DNA of 64,000 nt from Acinetobacter gyllenbergii CIP 110306 = MTCC 11365 (GTDB lineage: Bacteria; Pseudomonadota; Gammaproteobacteria; Pseudomonadales; Moraxellaceae): assembly GCF_000413855.1 (NCBI RefSeq), contig NZ_ATGG01000011.1:186001-250000 (forward strand). Reading direction: 5' to 3'. The translations under genes and the position numbers were made by a program. Within the stretch, counting starts at the first letter, position 1. Every line of letters begins with the position of its first letter. The notes below the pieces were generated by a model. The model was not told the origin of the DNA. It made no database searches and saw nothing but the letters and a program-made list of their open reading frames with translations. Of the stretch, positions 35,141 to 45,156 are shown piece by piece.

Positions 35141-36328
35141 ATGTTTGTGCGACTGTTTTACACCTTACGCAAATATGGCGTGCCTGTAACAACACGTGAG
35201 CTCATTGATCTTAATCAGGCGGTCGCGTCAGGTCTTGTATTTGCAGATCAGGAACAGTTCTATCAATTGGCTAAAACTGTTTTAGTCAAAGATGAGCGCT
35301 TTTTTGATAAGTTTGATCGTGCCATGAAAGATTATTTTGATGGCATCGAAACTTTTGATTTAGATGAATTGCTAAAACAAGTTCATAAGCTACCCAAAGA
35401 CTGGTTTGATCTTGAGCTATTAGAGAAACATCTTACGCCTGAACAACGTGCTGAGCTACAAAAGGCAGGTTCTCTCGAAGAGCTGATGAAAATGCTGGAA
35501 GAACGCTTACGTGAACAGCATAAAAAACATCAGGGTGGCAATCGCATGATTGGCACTGGGGGAACTTCACCTTTTGGTGCGTTTGGTGATCATCCAGAAG
35601 GTGTTCGTATTGGTGGGCCAGGGCGTAAACGTTCAGCGGTTAAAGTTTGGGAACAACGTAAATACCAAAATCTAGATGATGATCAGGTTTTGGGAACCCG
35701 TCAGATGCAAATTGCCTTACGCCGTTTGCGTAAATTTGCCCGCCAAGGCGCTGCTGAAGAGCTCGATGTCGATGGCACCATTCGTGAGACAGCCAAACAA
35801 GGGATTTTGGATGTACAGTTGGTCCCTGAGCGTCGTAACCGCATTAAAGTGCTCATGCTGTTTGATGTCGGTGGTTCGATGGATGCATATATCGCAGAGT
35901 GTGAAAAGCTATTTAGTGCGGCTAAATCAGAGTTTAAAACCCTCGAATACTTCTACTTCCATAACTGTCTATATGACCATGTGTGGAAGGATAACCATCG
36001 CCGTAGTTCAACCCGTATGAATACATGGGATCTATTCCATACTTATGGACGTGATTATCGGGTCATCGTGGTGGGTGATGCCAGTATGGCACCATATGAG
36101 TTAAAGTCTGCGGGTGGTTCAGTTGAATATATGAACGAAGAGTCGGGCGAAGTATGGCTTAGACGTTTACGTCAGCATTTTGACAAAACCGCTTGGTTGA
36201 ACCCTGAAGTGGAAGGTTATTGGCATTACACCCAGACCATTAACTGGATTAAAGACATTTTTGAGAATCACATGTTTCCAATGACCCTAAAAGGTCTTGA
36301 GGATATGACACGCTACCTATCGCGTTAA
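35141..36328 (+). CDS. CoxE-like VWA-domain protein, partner of the MoxR ATPase
   Basis: A 395-residue protein. The N-terminal half is helical and charged (LLEKHLTPEQRAELQKAGSLEELMKMLEERLREQHKKHQGG), followed by a Gly-rich stretch and a C-terminal von Willebrand A domain from about residue 225. The MIDAS-type site reads FDVGGSMD, with Gly in place of the first Ser of DxSxS. I believe this is usual for this subgroup. It is adjacent to the MoxR gene, forming the classical pair. Confidence 0.85.
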   Translation: MFVRLFYTLRKYGVPVTTRELIDLNQAVASGLVFADQEQFYQLAKTVLVKDERFFDKFDRAMKDYFDGIETFDLDELLKQVHKLPKDWFDLELLEKHLTPEQRAELQKAGSLEELMKMLEERLREQHKKHQGGNRMIGTGGTSPFGAFGDHPEGVRIGGPGRKRSAVKVWEQRKYQNLDDDQVLGTRQMQIALRRLRKFARQGAAEELDVDGTIRETAKQGILDVQLVPERRNRIKVLMLFDVGGSMDAYIAECEKLFSAAKSEFKTLEYFYFHNCLYDHVWKDNHRRSSTRMNTWDLFHTYGRDYRVIVVGDASMAPYELKSAGGSVEYMNEESGEVWLRRLRQHFDKTAWLNPEVEGYWHYTQTINWIKDIFENHMFPMTLKGLEDMTRYLSR

Positions 36329-36365
36329 AATTTTATATTAAGACTTTATAAGAACAGGAAAAGAC

Positions 36366-37571
36366 ATGGAACATCAAATTAATGGCGTTGCTTTGCCAAA
36401 TGAAGCAGGTTTCTTTGGCAATTTTGGTGGTCAGTTCATTCCACCACATTTAAAAGAAGCAATGGATGAAATTAATAAGGCCTATGAAGAGATTCGTCAT
36501 ACCGCTGAGTTTCAGGATGAGCTGAATGACTTATTCAAAAACTATGTTGGTCGTCCAAGCCCATTGTTTCATGCCAAGCGTTTGTCTGATCAATTGGGTG
36601 GAGCACAGATTTATCTCAAACGCGAAGACCTGAACCATACGGGAGCGCATAAGATTAATCACTGTTTGGGTGAGGCTTTGCTTGCGAAATATATGGGCAA
36701 AAGCAAAGTCATTGCCGAGACGGGTGCGGGGCAACATGGCGTGGCTTTGGCAACGGCTTGTGCATTGGTCGGCATCCCATGTGAAATCCACATGGGTCAA
36801 GTCGATATTGAAAAAGAACATCCGAATGTCGTGAAGATGAAAATCTTGGGTGCGAAACTGGTTTCAGTTACACAAGGCACAGCGACCTTAAAAGATGCGG
36901 TGGATAGTGCTTTTGAAGAATATTTAAAAGATCCTAAAAACTATATCTATGCGATTGGCTCGGTGGTTGGGCCACATCCTTTCCCGAAAATGGTACGTGA
37001 TTTTCAATCAATTATTGGCAATGAAATCAAAACTCAGGCTAATGAACGCTTTGGACAGAATCCAGATTATGTGGTTGCCTGTGTTGGTGGTGGTTCTAAT
37101 GCGATAGGCGCATTCACTGCATTTTTAAATACGCCAGAAGTTCAATTGGTGGGTGTAGAACCTGCAGGTCATGGCCTAGATACCGACAAACACTCAGCCA
37201 CTTTGACTTTGGGTAAGCCGGGGCAGATTCATGGTATGGCGTGCTATGTGCTGGAAGATGACAACGGTGAGCCGTTGCCAGTGCATTCGATTGCTTCGGG
37301 CTTGGATTATCCGGGTGTTGGGCCACAACATAGTTTCCTGAAAGAGCTTGGTCGTGTGCAATATGAAACGGCGACGGATCAGGAATGTTTGGATGCCTTT
37401 ATGACACTTTCACGGGTAGAAGGTATTGTCCCAGCTTTGGAAAGTTCGCATGCGGTAGCTTGGGCGTTACGTGAAGCGCCTAAGTTGGATAAAGGTATTA
37501 AGATCGTGGTCAATCTTTCTGGACGTGGCGATAAAGACTCGGATTATGTGGCAGAAAAGCTAGGCCTATAA
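36366..37571 (+). CDS. trpB: Tryptophan synthase beta chain (no trpA alongside)
   Basis: A 401-residue PLP enzyme that makes tryptophan from indole and serine. K96 ([15 protein letters not shown]) binds PLP, E118 (AETGAGQHG) is catalytic, and [10 protein letters not shown] binds the PLP phosphate. The residues after the lysine ([16 protein letters not shown]) and the [15 protein letters not shown] stretch differ from the more usual KINN and HGMKTYVLQDEDGQ forms. Neither trpA nor trpF is next to it. A second, canonical trpBA elsewhere is possible, in which case this would be a stand-alone paralogue. Confidence 0.85.
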   Translation: MEHQINGVALPNEAGFFGNFGGQFIPPHLKEAMDEINKAYEEIRHTAEFQDELNDLFKNYVGRPSPLFHAKRLSDQLGGAQIYLKREDLNHTGAHKINHCLGEALLAKYMGKSKVIAETGAGQHGVALATACALVGIPCEIHMGQVDIEKEHPNVVKMKILGAKLVSVTQGTATLKDAVDSAFEEYLKDPKNYIYAIGSVVGPHPFPKMVRDFQSIIGNEIKTQANERFGQNPDYVVACVGGGSNAIGAFTAFLNTPEVQLVGVEPAGHGLDTDKHSATLTLGKPGQIHGMACYVLEDDNGEPLPVHSIASGLDYPGVGPQHSFLKELGRVQYETATDQECLDAFMTLSRVEGIVPALESSHAVAWALREAPKLDKGIKIVVNLSGRGDKDSDYVAEKLGL

Positions 37572-37600
37572 GTTCTTGTTGAATATCTCAAGGTTAATAG

Positions 37601-37629
37601 ACCGCTTCGTGTAGAGAGGCGGTTTTTTT
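37601..37629 (+). terminator. Terminator after trpB
   Basis: ACCGCTTC/GAGGCGGT arms (one G-T pair) are followed by TTTTTTT. Confidence 0.8.
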
Positions 37630-37697
37630 ATTGTTAAATCAACCTTAATCCCGTTAGAATAAAGCGTTTTGCAATTAGCACTTTTGGAGACGCCTAA

Positions 37698-38708
37698 GTG
37701 GAGCGACCTACAATCAGCCCTGAACATTTACAAGAAGCGGCTGAAAACCTAGTAACCATTCGAGATTTTGTTCGTTTTGGGGTAACCGCAATGCGTCAAT
37801 ATGACGCGCACTTAGGTCAAGGTACTCAAGATTATTTTGCAGAGAGTTCTGCATTGGTACTACAGACACTATCGCTAGAGTGGAAAGCAGATGCTGAAAT
37901 TCTGGATGCCAAACTTTTACCAAGCGAAAAAGCAGAATTCTTAAGCTTGTTAGAACGTCGTATCAATGATCGTATTCCAACTTCGTATTTATTGAATTTG
38001 GCCTATTTCTTCAATAAGCCTTTTTATGTGGATGAGCGTGTCTTGATTCCACGTTCACCAATTGCTGAGTTGATTGAACAACGTTTCGCGCCGTACTGCC
38101 TAGATGAAAATGGCCGTATGCTAGAAGCATTAAATAACTTACCTGAAAACAACAATCCGAAAACACCACAACGTATCTTGGATATGTGTACGGGTTCAGG
38201 TTGTATTGCCATTGCTTTGGCTTATGCTTTTCCTGAATCAGAAGTCGATGCGACTGATATTTCAAAAGAAGCATTGGAAGTGGCCTCAATCAACACAGAG
38301 CACCACGATAAACAGTACCAAGTGGCATTACTTGAATCTGACTTGTTCTCAAAAATTCCTGCTGAAAACCAATATGACCTGATCGTCAGTAATCCTCCGT
38401 ATGTGGATGCAGAAGATATGGCGGATTTACCAGAAGAATTCTTACATGAGCCTGAGCTTGCACTTGCTGCAGGTCAAGATGGCTTAGATTTAGTCCGCAA
38501 AATGTTAGCCCAAGCAGCTGACTATTTAACGGAAGATGGTTTGATTGTGATTGAAGTCGGTAATTCTGAATGGGCAATGCGCCAGAACTTCAATACAGTT
38601 GACTTCCATTGGCTCACTTTCCAAAAAGGTGGTACTGGTATTTTTGCTTTAACTGCCGAACAATGTCGCCGTTATAAAGAAGTTTTTCAGCAATCAGTTC
38701 AAAACTAA
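37698..38708 (+). CDS. prmB: Ribosomal protein L3 N5-glutamine methyltransferase
   Basis: A 336-residue SAM-dependent enzyme with the SAM motif ILDMCTGSGCIAIALAYAFP (about 159-178) and the catalytic NPPY in VSNPPYVDAEDM. PrmB methylates a glutamine of ribosomal protein L3. A helical N-terminal domain (about 1-130) precedes the methyltransferase fold, and SYLLNLAYFFNKPFYVDERVLIPRSP is a PrmB/PrmC hallmark. GTG at 37698 is preceded by GGAGA 7 nt upstream. aroC follows by 11 bp, a common pairing. Confidence 0.92.
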   Translation: MERPTISPEHLQEAAENLVTIRDFVRFGVTAMRQYDAHLGQGTQDYFAESSALVLQTLSLEWKADAEILDAKLLPSEKAEFLSLLERRINDRIPTSYLLNLAYFFNKPFYVDERVLIPRSPIAELIEQRFAPYCLDENGRMLEALNNLPENNNPKTPQRILDMCTGSGCIAIALAYAFPESEVDATDISKEALEVASINTEHHDKQYQVALLESDLFSKIPAENQYDLIVSNPPYVDAEDMADLPEEFLHEPELALAAGQDGLDLVRKMLAQAADYLTEDGLIVIEVGNSEWAMRQNFNTVDFHWLTFQKGGTGIFALTAEQCRRYKEVFQQSVQN

Positions 38709-38719
38709 GGGGTTAAAGC

Positions 38720-39811
38720 ATGGCAGGGAATAGTATTGGGCAACTCTTTCGAGTGACAACCTGTGGTGAATCACATGGTGCTGGCTTGATGGCGATTGTC
38801 GATGGCGTGCCACCTGGTCTTGAGCTTTGTGAAGCAGATTTGCAAAAAGACTTAGATCGCCGTAAACCGGGAACATCGAAGTTTGCAACGCAACGTAAAG
38901 AACCAGATCAAGTTGAGATTATCTCGGGTGTTTTCGAAGGTAAAACCACAGGAACATCGATTGGTTTATTGATTCGTAACACCGATCAGAAATCAAAAGA
39001 CTACGGCAATATTGCTCAAACTTTCCGCCCAGGCCATGCGGATTACACGTATACGCAAAAATACGGCTTCCGTGACTATCGTGGTGGTGGTCGCTCAAGT
39101 GCGCGTGAAACGGCAATGCGTGTTGCTGCAGGTGCAATTGCCAAGAAATACCTTGCCGAAAAATTTGGTATTGATATTCGTGGACATGTCACACAAATCG
39201 GCAATGAAGTTGCTGAAAAACTAGATTGGGCAGAAGTGCCGAATAATCCATTTTTCTGTGGTGATGTGGATGCGGTACCACGCTTTGAGCAATTGGTGAC
39301 TGCCTTACGTGAGCAAGGCACCAGTTGTGGCGCTAAGCTAGAAATTATTGCTGAGAAAGTGCCCGTGGGTTGGGGTGAGCCTGTATTTGATCGTTTAGAT
39401 GCAGATATTGCCCATGCCATGATGAGCATTAATGCAGTCAAAGGCGTTGAAATTGGTGATGGTTTTGCAGTCGCAGGACAATTTGGTCATGAAACCCGTG
39501 ATGAGCTGACGACAGATGGTTTCCTAGCCAATCATGCAGGTGGCATCTTAGGTGGGATTTCAAGTGGTCAAAGCATTCGTGTGGCGATTGCATTAAAACC
39601 AACCGCGAGTATAACCACGCCAGGTAAAACCATTACGATTGATCGGGAAAATACAGATGTATTGACCAAAGGCCGTCATGATCCGTGTGTGGGTGTACGT
39701 GCAACACCAATTGCTGAAGCGATGTTGGCGATTGTATTGATGGATCATTTCTTAAGACATCGTGCACAAAATGCAGATGTGATTGCACCGTTTAAACCAA
39801 TTGAACCATAA
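38720..39811 (+). CDS. aroC: Chorismate synthase
   Basis: A 363-residue enzyme that converts EPSP to chorismate, the last step of the shikimate pathway, using reduced FMN. The signatures [18 protein letters not shown] (near 13-30), [28 protein letters not shown] block (near 93-115), [12 protein letters not shown] and [18 protein letters not shown] are all complete. It is probably cotranscribed with prmB. Confidence 0.96.
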   Translation: MAGNSIGQLFRVTTCGESHGAGLMAIVDGVPPGLELCEADLQKDLDRRKPGTSKFATQRKEPDQVEIISGVFEGKTTGTSIGLLIRNTDQKSKDYGNIAQTFRPGHADYTYTQKYGFRDYRGGGRSSARETAMRVAAGAIAKKYLAEKFGIDIRGHVTQIGNEVAEKLDWAEVPNNPFFCGDVDAVPRFEQLVTALREQGTSCGAKLEIIAEKVPVGWGEPVFDRLDADIAHAMMSINAVKGVEIGDGFAVAGQFGHETRDELTTDGFLANHAGGILGGISSGQSIRVAIALKPTASITTPGKTITIDRENTDVLTKGRHDPCVGVRATPIAEAMLAIVLMDHFLRHRAQNADVIAPFKPIEP

Positions 39812-39821
39812 TAAAAATATT

Positions 39822-39855
39822 AAGCCGCACATATAATTTATTATATCTGCGGCTT
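39822..39855. terminator. Stem-loop between aroC and the GGDEF gene
   Basis: AAGCCGCA/TGCGGCTT arms continue after one mismatch into a second 7-bp A/T stem. A T-rich stretch follows on the minus strand, so it may end either gene. Confidence 0.7.
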
Positions 39856-39921
39856 GCATCACATTTTAAAAACAATTTAATTAAATATTAGTTTAATATT
39901 CATTTAATCAAGATCAAGAAA

Positions 39922-41151
39922 TTATAAAGCTTCAGAAACGATATTATCTGATGTTGCAATATGATACTGATTCCGACCATTACTTTTCGCGATATATAAT
40001 GCATGATCTGCTTGTGCAATAAATTCTGAAAGACTATCACCCATACTCGGAACCATAGTAGCAACGCCTACACTAATGGTCACATGTTTTGATACATTGC
40101 TGCGTGGATGCAGAATTCCGATATTACGTACCAATTCCATCAATCTTTGTACCTGTGTAATTGCTTGATCACGATCTGTCATCGCAAAAAGTAATAAAAA
40201 CTCTTCGCCTCCATAACGCGCCGCCAGATCACCACTACGTGAGGCAATTGAGCCCAACATAATTGCAATTCGTCGCAAGCATTGATCTCCTTGAATATGT
40301 CCTAAGGTATCGTTGTAGAGCTTAAAGAAGTCGATATCAATCATCATGATGGTAATCGGCATTTCATGGCGAGTTGCACGTTTCCATTCATTCTCAAGTA
40401 CTTCATCCAGATAGCGCCGGTTGGCGAGACCTGTTAAAGCATCTTGCTGAGATAAAATAGACAACTGCTGTGCTTGTCGCATGAGCTCCAAACGATTGAG
40501 CTCAATCATACAGTTCTGTAGATAGTTCTCACGATGCTGTCGGTCAGTGGCATAAGCAAGTGCCATACCCAGAAAACTGCTGAAGGTATAGGTTCGGTTT
40601 AAGAAGGTCCAATCAATCGCACCACTGAGCCAAGTACTGGCTGCAATACCAATCAAACCACCAACCCAGCCCGCAATGATCGCGGTATAGAAGCGCATTC
40701 CAACAAAGCCGTAGATGATCACTACGGCATACATCATGGCAGCATGGAACAAGACATTGTTCTGACCTTGCTCCAATACGTTAATGATGGTGAAGGAAAT
40801 TGCCACTGCACCGGTTGAACCAATACACACGTAGTGATCAAACCACTTGTTCATGATGGGCAGGAACGAGAGTAACCATGCCAATGTAATGATGATACCT
40901 ACCCAACCGTAGGTTGCCATCCAAGTAATACGTAGGTCTATAGGCAAGACCTGATAGATACCGAAGCTTAGAAATAGATATAAACCTAAAATAATAGGGG
41001 CGCGATAGCGGAACTCATGCGCAGCCTCATTTCTATACTGATCTCGATAGATCACTTCTAATTCTTTAGGAAACCAAACTAAATTTAGCCCGCGAGAAAT
41101 TAACAAGTCGATTTGTTCTTGTCCCAAAATATTGGAAGCTTTCAACTTCAT
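39922..41151 (-). CDS. Membrane diguanylate cyclase (GGDEF domain)
   Basis: About 409 residues from the ATG at 41151 (a second ATG lies 7 codons upstream). The N-terminal part has about six helices (around 45-205), and the C-terminal GGDEF domain (about 235-395) carries the active site RYGGEEFLLLF. The sequence RSGD, five residues ahead of it, is an intact RxxD inhibitory site, so cyclic-di-GMP synthesis with product inhibition is expected. DIDFFKLYNDTLGHIQGD supplies metal and base contacts. It is monocistronic, facing aroC. Confidence 0.9.
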   Translation of the reverse strand: MKLKASNILGQEQIDLLISRGLNLVWFPKELEVIYRDQYRNEAAHEFRYRAPIILGLYLFLSFGIYQVLPIDLRITWMATYGWVGIIITLAWLLSFLPIMNKWFDHYVCIGSTGAVAISFTIINVLEQGQNNVLFHAAMMYAVVIIYGFVGMRFYTAIIAGWVGGLIGIAASTWLSGAIDWTFLNRTYTFSSFLGMALAYATDRQHRENYLQNCMIELNRLELMRQAQQLSILSQQDALTGLANRRYLDEVLENEWKRATRHEMPITIMMIDIDFFKLYNDTLGHIQGDQCLRRIAIMLGSIASRSGDLAARYGGEEFLLLFAMTDRDQAITQVQRLMELVRNIGILHPRSNVSKHVTISVGVATMVPSMGDSLSEFIAQADHALYIAKSNGRNQYHIATSDNIVSEAL

Positions 41152-41446
41152 CTTATCTCTCACCACTCCCAAAATGTTCTTATAAATGTCAAAATAGGGA
41201 TTATTTTTTTACTACGTTACACTGATTTAAATAGAATGTGTATTAGATTATAAAAAAATATTAATTTTTATATAAGAGCCATTGCCTAATATAATGATTC
41301 AAGTTTAAATTAGATTCAAGAAATAAAAACTGTTACAAACTAAATCACAAACGATTGTATCTTTACGGTATTAGGATACAATTTATAAAAAAGCAGCAAT
41401 CATGGTACATGGTTGGATTAAGTCATACGAAATAGGATGCATCGCA

Positions 41447-42193
41447 ATGACTGCTATGAATCAATATGGAACAAAATTAGAAATTACACCTCATTCGGGT
41501 TGGGCTCAACGATTCTGGGAAGAATTATTACCCTCAAAAGAGCGGGTCAGCAAACATCCGTTATTCTTAGATATGGCCAATGGTTGTTTAAGTCTTGAAT
41601 GTTTTCGTTCAGCCTTATTGAACTTCTATCCTTTGGTTGCACATTTTCCTTCTTATATGGCAGGGTCTTTAGCCAAAGCAACTGCTTTTTCACTTGATGG
41701 CGTGACTGAAACCAGAGATTGGTTGATTCAAAACATCAAGGTAGAAGAGCGACATTTAAACTGGTATCAGGACTGGGCGGGGGGCTTTGGTCTGACAGTT
41801 GAAATGTTGAATAATGTGAAGCCACCTGTTGCGATGAATGCGGTTAATCACTTTCTTTGGGATGTTAATTTTCGCGGAAGTTTGGCTGAAAGTATTGCAG
41901 CAACTAATCTTGCGATTGAATGGGCCACAGGGGATTGGACGATTCAAGTGTACAAAGGGATTCAAACCTATACGCAACATCCTGAAGTAAACATCAATAA
42001 GCGTTCTTTAGCATGGTTAAGAGCACATGCACATTATGATGATTTACATCCTTATGAAGCGATGGAGCTGATTAAGCGCTTATGTGATAAAGACCCTGAG
42101 CAGCAAAGAAAAGCTTTCTTGGCCGCAAAAGAAGGTTTGGAATATTATGAACTTGCCTTAGATGAGTGCTATAAGTTACAGCATAAGAACTGA
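41447..42193 (+). CDS. TenA/CADD-like heme-oxygenase-fold metalloenzyme
   Basis: A protein of 248 residues from the ATG at 41447 (AGGATG upstream). An ATG at 41402 would add 15. It is all-helical, with EERHLNWYQDW near residue 100 and a striking HAHYDDLHPYEA near 194-205. The spacing H-x3-D-x2-H equals the metal site of CADD-type heme-oxygenase-like diiron oxidases, and TenA/PqqC proteins share the fold. Possible roles include oxidative cleavage or para-aminobenzoate-type chemistry, but the substrate is unknown. It is monocistronic between a GGDEF and a phospholipase gene. Confidence 0.65.
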   Translation: MTAMNQYGTKLEITPHSGWAQRFWEELLPSKERVSKHPLFLDMANGCLSLECFRSALLNFYPLVAHFPSYMAGSLAKATAFSLDGVTETRDWLIQNIKVEERHLNWYQDWAGGFGLTVEMLNNVKPPVAMNAVNHFLWDVNFRGSLAESIAATNLAIEWATGDWTIQVYKGIQTYTQHPEVNINKRSLAWLRAHAHYDDLHPYEAMELIKRLCDKDPEQQRKAFLAAKEGLEYYELALDECYKLQHKN

Positions 42194-42244
42194 ACGCTTG
42201 AGTATTCAGTTTGAACAAAAGCTGATTCATACTGAAAAACAAAA

Positions 42245-42276
42245 ACCTCCTCGGTTATAGTCAAAACCGAGGAGGT
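42245..42276 (-). terminator. Strong terminator of the phospholipase gene
   Basis: Perfect 12-bp arms ACCTCCTCGGTT/AACCGAGGAGGT have an 8-nt loop. The T run (TTTTTGTTTTT) appears only on the minus strand. Confidence 0.88.
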
Positions 42277-42301
42277 GAAAGTCATTATACAGTGTTAATC
42301 C

Positions 42302-44530
42302 TTAAACCATTGCAGGGTCACTCACAGAATCTTCACCTGTTTCAACTCGTCCAGCAAAACGACGATAGAACTTGGCTTCCTGTGTACAGGTTACAGCGAA
42401 GTCATACCATTGACCTGTCTCATCCAAATCCCAGTGCTGGGTGAAGCTTTGTCCTGCTTTCACGGTTACTTTCAGTGGAGCATCCGTGCGATAAACCACG
42501 GGGCTAATCACCAATTCAATATCCTTCGTCCCTGAGTTTTTGAGGTCGACATATACATTGCCATTGGCAATATCATAGCAAACACGAATCTCAGCATTGA
42601 TTTGCAGATCTTGATTACGATTCAGATCACCCTTGAAATGTCGATGAAAACCATTCGGCCCCATCACCCAGAGATCATATAAGCCTTGATTGTCTTTTTG
42701 CACATTCCATACATCATCTAGGCTTTTTCCTGCTTCGACAATGTAACGGCGCGGAACTCGACTTAAATTTAATTTGTCATAGACATGAAAGACAGCACCT
42801 TGTGTTCCTGTATTTGAGAACAGCAGCTTGACAGTCCCATCATTTTGGCAACGTGCACTGCTATGTAGTTCATAAGGCAGTGCTTTAGAACGACGGATAC
42901 CACTGGCTTGGATTGGCATTTGCAAATTGCTTGGAATAGGCACATTGGGTAATTGTTGTTGTGCATGACGAAGTTGATCAGCTTGTTCACGGGTTTGTTT
43001 GCCATTTAGTGTTGGTAGTGCATCTTCATTGGGGGTTTTAAAGTTAAATGCAGAAGTGAGATCTCCACAAATTGCACGACGATAAGGACTGATATTGCTT
43101 TCTTTAACGCCAAAACGTTTTTCAAGGAACATCAACACTGAGGTATGGTCAAATACTTGAGAGTTAACAATCCCCCCACGACTCCAAGGTGAAATTACAA
43201 AGAGTGGAACACGAGGGCCAGGGCCATAAACACCATTGTCTTTTTGGGGTTGGCTGGTACTGCCTAGTGGTGCGTCATGCACATAATATTCATGGCGCAT
43301 ATCTGCTTGGCTGAGCGTTGATTTACCTGCATAAGTATTATCCGCTTGCAATGTCGGTGCTGATGGCGATGGAACATGGTCAAAATAACCATCATTTTCA
43401 TCAAAATTGATCAGGAAAACAGTTTTGCTCCACACCTCAGGGACGGCTGTTAAGGCATCCAGTATTTCCTGAATAAACCAAGAGCCTTGTACTGGGCTAG
43501 ATGGGCCAGGATGTTCACAGTAAATGGAAGGGGCATTGATCCAAGACACCTGAGGCAATTTTCCAGTTTTGATATCATTTTTAAATGCATCTAAAAATTC
43601 TTCTGGTTTGTTGCCGGGTAAAGTATTGGCAACGCCTTTATAAAGTGGATTTTTAGCATTGTCTGTTGTTGCATCATAAGCTTTGTATGGCAGTGTTTGT
43701 GCAGCCTTGTTATAAGGACTATTGGGCGCACCACCACTCGAAACAGGAAAACCAGAATCGATATTGGCTTTTCTAAACGTGCGGAATGCACCTAACATGT
43801 TATCGCCCCATTCATCAGGCATATTTTGATAACAAATCCAGTTGATTCCCGCTTCTTCTAAACGTTCCGCATAGGTTTTCCATGTATAACCGACATCAAC
43901 CGTTTTCGGATCGCCATCAATCCAGTCCCATTCATTATTGACAAATGCGGTACTGGTTGGCACTGCACCATTGGTGCCTGTGAGATGAAATGAGCGATTG
44001 GCGTCTGTGCCTGTATGCATAGAACAATGATATGCGTCACAAATGGTAAACGCATTGGCTAAAGCGAATTGGTAAGGAATTTCCTGTTCTTTGAAATAAC
44101 CCATCGCATAGTCTGTTTTATAGGTTGGCCAGTTAGACATACGGCCATTGTCCCATGCTTTTTGGCTATCTATCCAAGTATGGTTGGTGCCGGGCGCACG
44201 TTGCGCATTATTACTAGAACCATCTAAATGAAAGGGAGTTAATAACGCGCCATTACTACGTTGTTGTTGCCAAACTGTACGACCATTGAGTAAAGGAATG
44301 GTCAGGCGATCAGCAAAACCACGTACACCTTTTAAAGTTCCAAAATAATGGTCAAATGAGCGGTTTTCCTGCATGAGGATCACCACATGCTCAACATCTT
44401 GGATGGTTCCTGTTTTATTGTTGGCTGGAATCGCTAACGCTTTTTGAATACTTGCTGGGAAAGTTGTTAAAGCGGCAGCACCAAAACCTGTTTTAAGTGT
44501 GTTTGCTAAAAATTGACGACGATTAATCAC
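42302..44530 (-). CDS. Phosphocholine-preferring phospholipase C, Tat-exported
   Basis: A 742-residue protein of the PlcH/PlcN family. It hydrolyses phosphatidylcholine and related lipids to diacylglycerol and phosphocholine outside the inner membrane. A twin-arginine signal (INRRQFLANTLKTGFGAAALTTFPA) precedes the catalytic domain, which shows VEHVVILMQENRSFDHYFGTLKGVRGF, then LINFDENDGYFDHVPSP. Two C-terminal DUF756-type domains (about 545-730) complete the family architecture. A small lipoprotein gene lies 27 bp upstream. Acinetobacter usually has one or two such enzymes. Confidence 0.92.
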   Translation of the reverse strand: MINRRQFLANTLKTGFGAAALTTFPASIQKALAIPANNKTGTIQDVEHVVILMQENRSFDHYFGTLKGVRGFADRLTIPLLNGRTVWQQQRSNGALLTPFHLDGSSNNAQRAPGTNHTWIDSQKAWDNGRMSNWPTYKTDYAMGYFKEQEIPYQFALANAFTICDAYHCSMHTGTDANRSFHLTGTNGAVPTSTAFVNNEWDWIDGDPKTVDVGYTWKTYAERLEEAGINWICYQNMPDEWGDNMLGAFRTFRKANIDSGFPVSSGGAPNSPYNKAAQTLPYKAYDATTDNAKNPLYKGVANTLPGNKPEEFLDAFKNDIKTGKLPQVSWINAPSIYCEHPGPSSPVQGSWFIQEILDALTAVPEVWSKTVFLINFDENDGYFDHVPSPSAPTLQADNTYAGKSTLSQADMRHEYYVHDAPLGSTSQPQKDNGVYGPGPRVPLFVISPWSRGGIVNSQVFDHTSVLMFLEKRFGVKESNISPYRRAICGDLTSAFNFKTPNEDALPTLNGKQTREQADQLRHAQQQLPNVPIPSNLQMPIQASGIRRSKALPYELHSSARCQNDGTVKLLFSNTGTQGAVFHVYDKLNLSRVPRRYIVEAGKSLDDVWNVQKDNQGLYDLWVMGPNGFHRHFKGDLNRNQDLQINAEIRVCYDIANGNVYVDLKNSGTKDIELVISPVVYRTDAPLKVTVKAGQSFTQHWDLDETGQWYDFAVTCTQEAKFYRRFAGRVETGEDSVSDPAMV

Positions 44531-44557
44531 GCGATTTCCTCTTATTGTTCTTTATGT

Positions 44558-44704
44558 TTATGGCGCACAGCGCATGACTGGTTTTTTGGCATCATCAGGT
44601 TTCGCTGCGGCCTGATCGGTATTTGAATCATTACACGCGGTGAGTGCCAATAGCATGGGAACAACATAAAGACATGAGAGCCATCGTTTCATCTTTTTCA
44701 ACAT
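44558..44704 (-). CDS. Small lipoprotein ahead of the phospholipase C gene
   Basis: A protein of 48 residues from the ATG at 44702-44704, or 44 from the ATG at 44690-44692. The basic start and hydrophobic core end in a lipobox (VVPMLLALTACNDSN, LTAC). The mature part is only about 25 residues, rich in Ala, Asp and Lys, ending MRCAP. It ends 27 bp before the phospholipase ATG, so both are probably on one transcript. Pseudomonas plcH is also followed by small accessory proteins (PlcR) for release of the enzyme, but no similarity is claimed. Confidence 0.55.
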   Translation of the reverse strand: MLKKMKRWLSCLYVVPMLLALTACNDSNTDQAAAKPDDAKKPVMRCAP

Positions 44705-45156
44705 CTGCTTCATCCATATTAAAGATGTCAACACACTAGACAGCGCTTATGACAGCACCGTTTCATTTATATGAAGATTCATATAAAAATGAGAGCAAAA
44801 GCAAGATTGACCAAAAGAGAGCTAGACTATTTTAGGAAGATTTGGATCTCATCTCATGTAGAAATGGTATAGGTTTTTTATTAATTAATTGATATTTATC
44901 ATTTATCTTTGAAGTGACTTTGAAGATGGAAACAACGAATGTCTCAGTGCAGCAATATCATTAAGCAACCATTCTGAATATATGTCTTTATATAATATAT
45001 TTTCCCTTTTAATTTTTAGATTTCAGTCACTATTTACAATAAAAATATGAAGAAATTAACACTATTGAATGTCGCAATTGTTAATTTTTAGACAGACTCC
45101 TCTAGTATAATCGTGCAGATTTTAAGCGATTTTAAAATCAAATAAAGGAGATAAAA
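44705..45156. other. Intergenic region ahead of the toxin/immunity pair
   Basis: A/T-rich and without a supportable gene. A good TATAAT box (45106-45111) near its right end is a likely -10 element for the toxin/immunity transcript. No -35 at proper spacing was found. Confidence 0.45.
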
